DNA from: Candidatus Alistipes avicola
GTDB lineage: Bacteria; Bacteroidota; Bacteroidia; Bacteroidales; Rikenellaceae
Direction of reading: 5' to 3'
Length of the DNA stretch: 64,000 nucleotides
NCBI GenBank assembly: GCA_019118565.1
Contig: DWYR01000008.1
Span: 1-64,000, forward strand
Positions 47,091 to 53,958 of this stretch are shown piece after piece (position 1 is the first letter of the stretch; each line of letters begins with the position of its first letter). Under the pieces are notes generated by a model. It was not told the DNA's origin. It saw nothing but the letters and a program-made list of their open reading frames with translations, and made no database searches. The translations under genes were made by a program, and so were the position numbers.

Positions 47091-47498
47091 TTAGAATCTC
47101 TCTTTGTGAAGCAACTTGGCCTGTCCCGTAATGAGGATGTTGCCTTGTTTGTCTTCGAGCGTGCATTTAATTACGCCGCGGTGTTTCTCCTCGTTGACCT
47201 CGATCACCTCGAAACGGGCCATGTAGTCGTTTTCCACGAAGACGGGTGCGCGGAAAGCCATCTCCTGATACATATAAATGGTTCCTTGTCCGGGCCAGTT
47301 CATGCCGAAGACTTTGGAAAAAACGGCTGCCGCAAAGAATCCGTGAACGATCGGTTTGCCGAAAGGTGTCGTGGCAGCATACGCTGCATCCAGGTGGATC
47401 GGATTGCAGTCGCCGGTAATGCGGGCGAACGTTTCGACGTTCTGTTGCGTGTAGCGGACCGGTTCGCTGTAGGTGTCCCCAATTTTGATTTTCTCCAT
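47091..47498 (-). CDS. MaoC-family (R)-specific enoyl hydratase, PhaJ-like
   Basis: A 135-aa hot-dog-fold protein with the hydratase 2 motif FARITGDCNPIHLDAAYAA (catalytic Asp and His) and GFFAAAVFSKVF. It would hydrate trans-2-enoyl-CoA to (R)-3-hydroxyacyl-CoA or the reverse. It heads the operon with the FabG-like gene, rsmE and the chromate transporters. Confidence 0.88.
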   Translation of the reverse strand: MEKIKIGDTYSEPVRYTQQNVETFARITGDCNPIHLDAAYAATTPFGKPIVHGFFAAAVFSKVFGMNWPGQGTIYMYQEMAFRAPVFVENDYMARFEVIEVNEEKHRGVIKCTLEDKQGNILITGQAKLLHKERF

Positions 47499-47551
47499 CT
47501 TGATGTTGTGTTTTTATGTCTCAGCCGAGGGCCGAAGACGGTAATTTCTGT

Positions 47552-47601
47552 CAAAAGTAATCATTTTTTGCTCCCGCTATCCCGTTATCTTATTATCTTT
47601 G
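47552..47601. promoter_or_regulatory. Divergent -7 boxes for the MaoC operon and the M3 peptidases
   Basis: Minus-strand TACTTTTG (47552-47559) faces the MaoC gene; plus-strand TATCTTTG (47594-47601) faces the M3 peptidase gene. The plus-strand TTTG (47567-47570) is 23 nt upstream, a loose spacing. Confidence 0.5.
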
Positions 47602-47642
47602 CAAAAAATAGAACGAACTTACGTCGAGTTTGATCCTCTTCG

Positions 47643-47740
47643 CAAACGATTCTCCGTAGAAAATCGTTTGTATTTTCGAATTTCCGTCGGATGAAAGAGG
47701 CAAAAGCTTTTTTTTCGGCATTTTGAGTCGGGAAACGACT
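47643..47740 (+). other. Two stem-loops in the M3 peptidase leader
   Basis: A 9-bp stem (47643-47651 with 47662-47670) and a 6-bp stem with a 5-nt loop (47724-47729 with 47735-47740) lie in a predicted leader of about 170 nt. Together they could affect translation or RNA stability; no known riboswitch was recognised. Confidence 0.4.
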
Positions 47741-47778
47741 CGTCCGGAATACGATCAGGAGCAAGAAAAGACTGAAAT

Positions 47779-50067
47779 ATGAGACAGAGCCGATTATTTT
47801 TATTTGTATTGATGCTGTTTATGACCGCAACGAGTTGCGCCGACCGTAAACCACAGTCGGTCAATCCTTTTTTCGAAGAGTGGACGACTCCGTTCGGGGT
47901 TCCTCCGTTCGACAAGATCCTTCCTGAACACTATATGCCTGCCTTCGAACGGGCTATGGCCACTCACATGGCTGAAATCGAAGCCATCACGTCGAATAAC
48001 GACGAGCCGACGTTCGAGAATACGATCCTGGCTTACGATAATTCGGGCTTGATGCTCGAGCAGGTGCGTCTGGTCTTCGATATGCTCTGTTCGGCAGAAC
48101 TGACCGAGCAGATGGCTGCCGTTCAGGAGCAGGTAGCCCCGTTGTTGTCCGCGCATGACGACCGAATTCTGCTGAACGGCGACCTTTTCGCCCGGATCAA
48201 GGCGGTTTATGATCGTCGTCACATGCTCTCGATGGATGCGGAGCAGATGCGTTTGGTTGAGAAGATTTACGACGATTTCGTTCGGGCAGGAGCGTTGCTC
48301 TCTCCGGAACAGAAGAAACGGTTGGCACAGATCAACGGCGAGTTGGCGCTGCTTTCGGTGAAGTTCGGCAACAATGTATTGGCTGAAAATAATAAATTTT
48401 CGCTCGAACTGAACAAAGAGGAGCTCGATGGGATTCCGGCTGGAGTGCAGGACGCGGCTCTGGAGCGGGCTCGTAATGCGGGGTTGAAGGATAAGTATCT
48501 CTTTACGTTGGACGAGTCGAGCCGTATCCCGTTCCTGACTTACTCGGAGCGACGTGATTTGCGTGAAAAGGTCTATAAGGCTTATATCGAGCGGGGAAAT
48601 CACGACGATGAGTTCGACAACAAGTCGATTGTCAGCGATGTTGCCCGGTTGCGCAACGAGAAAGCCCGTCTGTTGGGATACCCCGATTACGCCTCTTATT
48701 CGATTTCGGCCCAGATGGCCGGAACACCCGAACGGGTTTATGCACTGTTGGATGAAATTTGGGATCCGGCGCTCGAACGGGCCAAGGAGGATATGGCGGA
48801 GATGGAGAAGTTGCTCCGCAAGGATGTGCCGGAAGCGAATTTCGAGGCGTGGGACTGGTGGTATTATGCCAATAAGTTGCGCCGCAACAAATATGCGTTC
48901 GACGAGGAGGCCATGCGCGCTTATTTCTCGAAAGAGAGCGTGATGAGCGGAATTTTTTACCTGGCCAACCGTCTGTATGGTGTGACCTTTGCACCGGTGG
49001 TTGTGCCGACCTATCACAAGGATTGCATGGCCTATGAAGTTTTCGATGCCGATGACAAGCATCTCGGGATCCTCTATTTCGACCTCTTTCCCCGCAGCAC
49101 CAAGAGCGGCGGGGGATGGTGCGGGTGCTTCCGTCCGCAACGTTACGATGCGAATGGGGTGCGTATCGCTCCTGTCGTAAGCATCGTTTGCAATTTTACG
49201 GCTCCGACCAAAACGATGCCGGCGCTTTTCTCTCTGGAAGAGACCGAGACCCTTTTCCATGAGTTCGGGCATGCCCTGCATTCTCTGTTTGCCGATGTGA
49301 AATACCGGGGTTTGTCCGAGGTCGAAGGTGATTTTGTGGAACTTCCTTCGCAGATCATGGAGAATTGGGCCTTCGAACCTGAAATGTTGCGCCAATATGC
49401 CTTCCATTTCCGTTCGGGCGAGGTGATCCCCAACCGTATGATCCGCCAGATTCGCGAAAACGCGAAGTTCAATCAGGGATTTATCACCACCGAGATCGTG
49501 GCGGCGGCTTTGATCGATCTCGATCTGCATTCGATTTCCGATTACAAGCCTTTTGATGTAAATGAGTTTGAGAAAAACGCATTGTACGAGCGACGCGGTT
49601 TGATCCCGCAGATCGCTCCCCGTTACCGTTACCCGTACTTCCTGCATATTTTCAGCATTTTCGACGGGATGTATTCGGCCGGATACTATTTCTACCTGTG
49701 GGCGGAGGTGCTCGACAAGGATGCTTTTCAGGCGTTTAAGGAGAGCGGTGATATTTTCAATCGGGAAGTGGCCCGCAAGTTCCGCCGTTTGCTCTCGCGC
49801 GGAGGATCTGCCGATGGCATGACTCTTTATCGCCAGTTCCGGGGGAGCGATCCCGATCAACGTGCGATGCTTGTCGGGCGAGGCTTGATTGAAGAGGAGC
49901 CGGAGATCGTCGAATCGGCCGACAGTTTGAAACCGGATCTCTCAGATCCCCGCCTGAGACGAAGAATGCAGCTGTCGGGCAAGGATGAGGTGCTGGATAG
50001 AAAAGGAATTCAGGGTAAAGTCCAGGAGGATGTGAAACCTCAGAAGTTTTCGAAAAAGATTCAATAA
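47779..50067 (+). CDS. M3-family metallopeptidase lipoprotein (Dcp-like), with C-terminal extension
   Basis: A 762-aa oligopeptidase/dipeptidyl carboxypeptidase. A signal with lipobox MTATSC places it in the envelope. The zinc motif HEFGHALH lies near residue 495 with the downstream Glu in SEVEGDFVELPSQIMENW. The body opens NPFFEEWTTPFGVPPFDKIL, shared with the neighbour. About 55 residues beyond the usual end are rich in charged residues and look unstructured. Probably degrades peptides in the periplasm for nutrition. Tandem with the next gene. Confidence 0.92.
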   Translation: MRQSRLFLFVLMLFMTATSCADRKPQSVNPFFEEWTTPFGVPPFDKILPEHYMPAFERAMATHMAEIEAITSNNDEPTFENTILAYDNSGLMLEQVRLVFDMLCSAELTEQMAAVQEQVAPLLSAHDDRILLNGDLFARIKAVYDRRHMLSMDAEQMRLVEKIYDDFVRAGALLSPEQKKRLAQINGELALLSVKFGNNVLAENNKFSLELNKEELDGIPAGVQDAALERARNAGLKDKYLFTLDESSRIPFLTYSERRDLREKVYKAYIERGNHDDEFDNKSIVSDVARLRNEKARLLGYPDYASYSISAQMAGTPERVYALLDEIWDPALERAKEDMAEMEKLLRKDVPEANFEAWDWWYYANKLRRNKYAFDEEAMRAYFSKESVMSGIFYLANRLYGVTFAPVVVPTYHKDCMAYEVFDADDKHLGILYFDLFPRSTKSGGGWCGCFRPQRYDANGVRIAPVVSIVCNFTAPTKTMPALFSLEETETLFHEFGHALHSLFADVKYRGLSEVEGDFVELPSQIMENWAFEPEMLRQYAFHFRSGEVIPNRMIRQIRENAKFNQGFITTEIVAAALIDLDLHSISDYKPFDVNEFEKNALYERRGLIPQIAPRYRYPYFLHIFSIFDGMYSAGYYFYLWAEVLDKDAFQAFKESGDIFNREVARKFRRLLSRGGSADGMTLYRQFRGSDPDQRAMLVGRGLIEEEPEIVESADSLKPDLSDPRLRRRMQLSGKDEVLDRKGIQGKVQEDVKPQKFSKKIQ

Positions 50068-50103
50068 AACAATTATAGTAATTCAATTAATCCATTAACA
50101 CCG

Positions 50104-52221
50104 ATGAGAAAAATTGTCATGACCTTATTAGCTGCTCTTGCAGTCGGATGTGCGGACGATTCGATGCCCGTGGTGCAAATGCCCGAAATCGATACCAGCA
50201 ATCCGCTGCTGGCGGAGTGGGATACGCCTTATGCGACTCCGCCGTTCGATCAGATCAAGGTAACCGATTACAAACCTGCCTTTGAGACGGCTGTTGCCGT
50301 AGCTCGTGCAGAGATCGATGCCATTGCGAATAATCCGGCCAAACCGACCTTTAAGAATACGATCGTACCGCTGGAGCGTCACGGCGAGTTGCTGAGACGT
50401 GTTTCGGCTGTTTTCTATAATTTGCTCTCTGCAGACGGGACACCGGAGATGCATCAGATTGCTATCGAGATACAGCCGATGATTACCGAGTACGAGAACG
50501 ACCTTTCGCTCGATCCGAAGCTTTTTGCTCGCGTGAAGGCTGTTTACGAAAAACCGGGCCGCGGTTTGTCGAAGGAGGATAAAAAGCTGCTGGAGAATAC
50601 GTATATGAGTTTTGTCCGCAACGGAGCCAACCTTTCGGACGAGAACAAGGAGTTGTACCGCAAGTATTCGGCCGAATTGTCCGAGCTTTCGCTCAAGTTC
50701 GAGCAGAATGCCTTGAATGCAACCAACGCCTTCTCGATCAATATTACGGATCCGGAGCAGGTAGCCGAATTGCCCGCTTTCGTGAAGGAGGGAATGGCGG
50801 CCGATGCCAAAGCGCGGGGAGAGAAGGGTTGGACACTGACCCTGCAGGCTCCGAGTTATGGCCCCTTCATCACCTATTCGACGAATCGTCCGCTGAAAGA
50901 GCAGGCCTGGAAGGCTTATAATTCGCGGGCGTTGGGCGGTGAGTTCGACAATACGGAGATCGTGAAACAGATCGTCAACCTTCGTTTGAAGATGGCTAAT
51001 CTGTTGGGTTATCCGACCTATGCCGATTATGTTCTTGAGAACCGGATGGCCGAGAATGTAGAGACGGTCAATTCGTTCATGCAGGAACTGCTCGATGCGA
51101 CCAAGGAGTATGCGTTTGACGACTACAAGGCGATCAGCGACTATGCCCACTCATTGGGTCTTCAGGGTGAATTGATGCCTTGGGATTTCAGTTATTATTC
51201 GGAGAAATACCGGGAGGAGAAGTATGCGCTCAACGAGGAACTGTTGAAGCCTTATTTGCAGCTCGATTCGGTAAAGAAGGGTGTCTTCCTGCTGGCGAAC
51301 AAGTTGTATGGACTGGAGTTCAAACCGAGCAAGGATATTCAGGTATACCATCCCGATGTGCAGGCGTATGAGGTGTTCGACAAGAACGGTCGTTTCATGT
51401 CGGTGCTCTACCTTGATTTCTTCCCGCGCGAGACCAAACGGGGCGGTGCATGGATGACCAGTTTCCGCGACAACTACATCATCGACGGCAAGGAGACCCG
51501 TCCGCTCGTATCGATGGTGATGAACTTCACCAAACCGACTGAGAATATGCCGTCGCTGCTGACCTTCGACGAGTTCGAGACCTTCCTGCATGAGTTCGGA
51601 CACGCTCTGCACGGAATGCTCGGTGAGGGAACCTATCAGTCGCTGGATGGTACGAATGTCTACCGGGACTTCGTTGAGCTGCCTTCGCAGATCATGGAGA
51701 ACTGGGCGACCGAAAAGGAGTTTCTCGATTTGTGGGCCGTGCATTACCAGACCGGAGAGGCGATTCCCGTAGAGTTGATCGAGAAGATCGAGGCTTCGAA
51801 GAATTATCTGGCGGCATATTCCAACGTTCGTCAGCTTTCGTTCGGTATGACCGATATGGCATGGCATTCGCTTAAAGAGCCGTTCGAGGGGAATGTCGAG
51901 ACTTTCGAAAGGGAGTCTATGGCATCGACGCAAGTGCTGCCCGTGGTCGAGGGGACGGCGATGGCTCCGGCGTTCAACCACATCTTCGGTGGCGGTTATG
52001 CGGCCGGCTATTACAGTTACAAGTGGGCCGAGGTGCTGGAGGCTGATGCTTTCTCGCTCTTCAAGGAGAAGGGAATCTTCAATCAGGAGGTTTCGGAGGC
52101 TTTCCGCCGCGAGATTCTCTCGAAGGGCGGACAGGAGCACCCGATGACCCTCTACGTGAACTTCCGCGGCCACAAGCCCGAAGTGAAGGCGTTGATCGAG
52201 AAGATGGGACTCGGCAAATAG
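50104..52221 (+). CDS. M3-family metallopeptidase lipoprotein (Dcp-like)
   Basis: A 705-aa paralog of the preceding gene, 36 nt downstream and probably co-transcribed. Signal with lipobox ALAVGC, then NPLLAEWDTPYATPPFDQIK. Zinc motif HEFGHALH, followed by FVELPSQIMENWATEKEF. It lacks the extended tail of its neighbour. Same predicted periplasmic peptide-degrading role; the two copies have drifted well apart and may differ in specificity. Confidence 0.93.
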   Translation: MRKIVMTLLAALAVGCADDSMPVVQMPEIDTSNPLLAEWDTPYATPPFDQIKVTDYKPAFETAVAVARAEIDAIANNPAKPTFKNTIVPLERHGELLRRVSAVFYNLLSADGTPEMHQIAIEIQPMITEYENDLSLDPKLFARVKAVYEKPGRGLSKEDKKLLENTYMSFVRNGANLSDENKELYRKYSAELSELSLKFEQNALNATNAFSINITDPEQVAELPAFVKEGMAADAKARGEKGWTLTLQAPSYGPFITYSTNRPLKEQAWKAYNSRALGGEFDNTEIVKQIVNLRLKMANLLGYPTYADYVLENRMAENVETVNSFMQELLDATKEYAFDDYKAISDYAHSLGLQGELMPWDFSYYSEKYREEKYALNEELLKPYLQLDSVKKGVFLLANKLYGLEFKPSKDIQVYHPDVQAYEVFDKNGRFMSVLYLDFFPRETKRGGAWMTSFRDNYIIDGKETRPLVSMVMNFTKPTENMPSLLTFDEFETFLHEFGHALHGMLGEGTYQSLDGTNVYRDFVELPSQIMENWATEKEFLDLWAVHYQTGEAIPVELIEKIEASKNYLAAYSNVRQLSFGMTDMAWHSLKEPFEGNVETFERESMASTQVLPVVEGTAMAPAFNHIFGGGYAAGYYSYKWAEVLEADAFSLFKEKGIFNQEVSEAFRREILSKGGQEHPMTLYVNFRGHKPEVKALIEKMGLGK

Positions 52222-52226
52222 CTTGT

Positions 52227-52287
52227 TTTAGAAAGATAAAAGAGGCCCCTGAATATTTGGTTCAGGGGCCTCTTTTATCTTTCTAAA
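52227..52287 (+). terminator. Strong terminator of the M3 peptidase operon
   Basis: A perfect 27-bp stem (52227-52253 with 52261-52287) with a 7-nt loop and T-rich 3' arm. It marks the left edge of the AT-rich segment. Confidence 0.92.
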
Positions 52288-52430
52288 TATTTGCATGATT
52301 TGTGGATAAAATACCTTAAAATACAATTAATAATGTTTTGAATCCAGAGCTGGATTTGTTGCATAAAAAGTTTGTTTTGAGGAACTTTGTGTCGTTTGCA
52401 ATGGCAACAGTGTCCATAAGGACAGGGTGT
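52288..52430. other. AT-rich spacer before the candidate ncRNA
   Basis: About 140 nt without a supported gene. A minus-strand Cys-rich 68-codon frame (52275-52481) crosses it but also covers the terminator arm and the promoter, so it is not called. No known attachment site or tRNA fragment was seen. Confidence 0.5.
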
Positions 52431-52461
52431 TTTGCATTTCCCGTTTAATATGTTATATTTG
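52431..52461 (+). promoter_or_regulatory. Exact consensus promoter for the candidate ncRNA
   Basis: TTTG (52431-52434), exactly 19 nt, then TATATTTG (52454-52461). One of the best promoter matches in the window. Predicted transcription start is near 52466-52470. Confidence 0.85.
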
Positions 52462-52472
52462 CGATAACATAT
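52448..52472. promoter_or_regulatory. Perfect dyad overlapping the -7 box: candidate operator
   Basis: ATATGTTAT (52448-52456) and ATAACATAT (52464-52472) form a perfect 9-bp inverted repeat with a 7-nt spacer, centred on the -7 box and covering the predicted transcription start. A dimeric repressor bound here would block the promoter. No regulator gene lies nearby. Confidence 0.55.
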
Positions 52473-52671
52473 CGAACACACGGAAAGTGTAAGTTTATTC
52501 TCGAAAGTCGAACGTAGGAAATTCCACTTTTTAGCAGAGAGTAGGCGAACATCTTCTCGCGTCGTATCCCTTCGTGGATATAGGCGTGGGCTGTTGCTTA
52601 TTTTATGCTATAGGGTTTCCTACGACCTGACTTTCTAAAATAAGTTTTCAGCACCACGCTTTCCTTTTTTT
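52468..52671 (+). ncRNA. Candidate structured ncRNA, about 200 nt
   Basis: The region between the promoter and a U-tract (52665-52671) has no open frame. It can fold as a long rod of nested helices: 52482-52490 with 52656-52664, 52494-52499 with 52639-52644, 52503-52509 with 52629-52635, 52513-52524 with 52613-52624, and 52532-52536 with 52606-52610. A competing hairpin joins 52584-52605 with 52636-52659 (6+4+9 bp) just before the same U-run. Both forms would terminate near 52671, so a free-standing RNA is favoured over a leader. Length, end-to-end pairing and alternative folds recall 6S RNA, but no 6S sequence signature was verified. Confidence 0.5.
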
Positions 52672-52698
52672 ATTAATACCGTCGAGGTGCGGGCGGAT

Positions 52699-52718
52699 AA
52701 ATTAATAGAAATTAATAG
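52699..52718 (+). repeat. Tandem 10-bp repeat just before the start codon
   Basis: AAATTAATAG occurs twice back to back, ending 5 nt before ATG 52724. The A/T-rich leader may help ribosome entry in the absence of a Shine-Dalgarno sequence. Confidence 0.6.
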
Positions 52719-52723
52719 AGTTT

Positions 52724-53473
52724 ATGGATTCTGAATTATTGGAATCTGCAAAAAAAGTTGTGGATGGCACTGTTGAGGTGAATGCCAGCTTTTTAGAGAG
52801 ATTCAGAAAAGAATTGTCTTTCCCGGCGATCATGCACTCCCATCATCCTTACATTGTAGGGGTTGCGGTTTCTGACATTTTGAAAAGGCTCGTCTTTTCG
52901 AAGAGGTCACTTCTTCTTCCCAATTCTGACAGTATTGTCCGATCTATCTCAGTCAATGTAGAGATGTGTGGTTATGCATTCTATGCTTTTTCAAAAGTGA
53001 TTGCATTGGAACGCGATGAGTTTAGTGATCTCGTGCGGGATGCTTTATTGTCCGTATCTGGGGATGATGCATTTGATAGAGATTGCGCTCCAGTGAACGA
53101 GGAAATAGCTGCCGCTAAAAGGTTGTTGATATTGTTGCGTGCTTATGAGGAGTATTTGGCGGCCTATTTATTGGACTACAGGGATGAACTGATTCGAAGA
53201 TTGGTAGATGAAACGGGAATAGTCGTAGAGAGTAGTATTACCCGCGAGGATATTGACAATGCCATATATAATATGGAAGTTTTTTGTTGCCATTTTATTG
53301 ACAAAGAGAGTCGATATTCAGGGGATGTTGAGATCGGACGGGATGAATCGATTTATCAGAAAGTATACGATTCTATTCCACGTTCAAGAATGATAGAAGC
53401 ACGCATGGCCGAAACGGGACAACGAATACTTTTATGTCTGAGAGATATAATTGAAGAAAAGTGTGCTTATTAA
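52724..53473 (+). CDS. Unknown helical protein, first gene of AT-rich cassette
   Basis: A 249-aa protein with no signal peptide or membrane helix, probably cytosolic and mostly alpha-helical. It has an acidic, Leu/Glu/Asp-rich makeup, a run of Cys/His near 210 (VFCCHFID) and basic patches near the C-terminus. No family recognised. Codon use includes many AGA, ATA and TTA-type codons, unlike the GC-rich neighbours, suggesting transfer. No promoter was found between the ncRNA terminator and this gene, so expression may rely on readthrough. It is followed by a small gene after 23 nt. Confidence 0.75.
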   Translation: MDSELLESAKKVVDGTVEVNASFLERFRKELSFPAIMHSHHPYIVGVAVSDILKRLVFSKRSLLLPNSDSIVRSISVNVEMCGYAFYAFSKVIALERDEFSDLVRDALLSVSGDDAFDRDCAPVNEEIAAAKRLLILLRAYEEYLAAYLLDYRDELIRRLVDETGIVVESSITREDIDNAIYNMEVFCCHFIDKESRYSGDVEIGRDESIYQKVYDSIPRSRMIEARMAETGQRILLCLRDIIEEKCAY

Positions 53474-53482
53474 AGATTTATT

Positions 53483-53488
53483 AGGAGG
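53483..53488 (+). promoter_or_regulatory. Canonical Shine-Dalgarno AGGAGG
   Basis: A perfect AGGAGG sits 8 nt before ATG 53497. Such sites are rare in Bacteroidota genes and none stood out at the other starts checked here, so it is a hint of foreign origin. Confidence 0.75.
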
Positions 53489-53496
53489 ATTTTATT

Positions 53497-53907
53497 ATGG
53501 GACTTTTTAATACACAAAAAAATTGCGATCAAATGGAAATCTATCGGGAATGGTTGAGAGATCATAATGTCTCTTTTCAGGAAACACCTTTTGGGTTGTT
53601 ATTTAGGTGGCAAGGAGGAAATTTTGTTATCGAGAAAGATCCAAAGGATAAAAGTTATTTACAACTTTATATGCCGAGTATTAGTGAAGTAACGTCGGCT
53701 AACAAAGAGCATATACTTACTATAATGAATGAGGTAAACAACCAAATAAAATGTGTAAAAGCAGTCTTGAAAGAGAATGATGTTTGGTTGGAAATAGAGA
53801 TGTTTATTGATTCTACACCCGTGGTTGAAGACTTTTTTGGGCGACTTCTGGATATTTTGATTGGAGCAAGATTGTTATTCCACCTTAAAGAGATGGGTGA
53901 ACGTTAA
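53497..53907 (+). CDS. Small YbjN / type III chaperone-like protein
   Basis: A 136-aa soluble protein. The pattern of an N-terminal helix, then a five-strand sheet region (SFQETPFGLLFRWQGGNFVI, YLQLYMPSISEV) and a long C-terminal helical part (EMFIDSTPVVEDFFGRLLDI) resembles the YbjN/CesT chaperone fold, seen as small proteins in many Bacteroidales. No catalytic motif. It could hold a partner protein, such as one encoded beside it. The fold call is by eye. Confidence 0.65.
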   Translation: MGLFNTQKNCDQMEIYREWLRDHNVSFQETPFGLLFRWQGGNFVIEKDPKDKSYLQLYMPSISEVTSANKEHILTIMNEVNNQIKCVKAVLKENDVWLEIEMFIDSTPVVEDFFGRLLDILIGARLLFHLKEMGER

Positions 53908-53958
53908 GCTGTAAATAGTATTTAGCCTAAATTATAACTACCTTATTTGTAGAGCAAA

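Noticed and set aside
47800..49860. 686-codon minus-strand frame
   Set aside because: It mirrors the M3 peptidase gene on the plus strand and arises from GC-rich codon bias; the translation has no recognisable domain.
52275..52481. Cys-rich 68-codon minus-strand frame
   Set aside because: It overlaps a terminator arm, the ncRNA promoter and the dyad; no promoter or RBS was seen for it.
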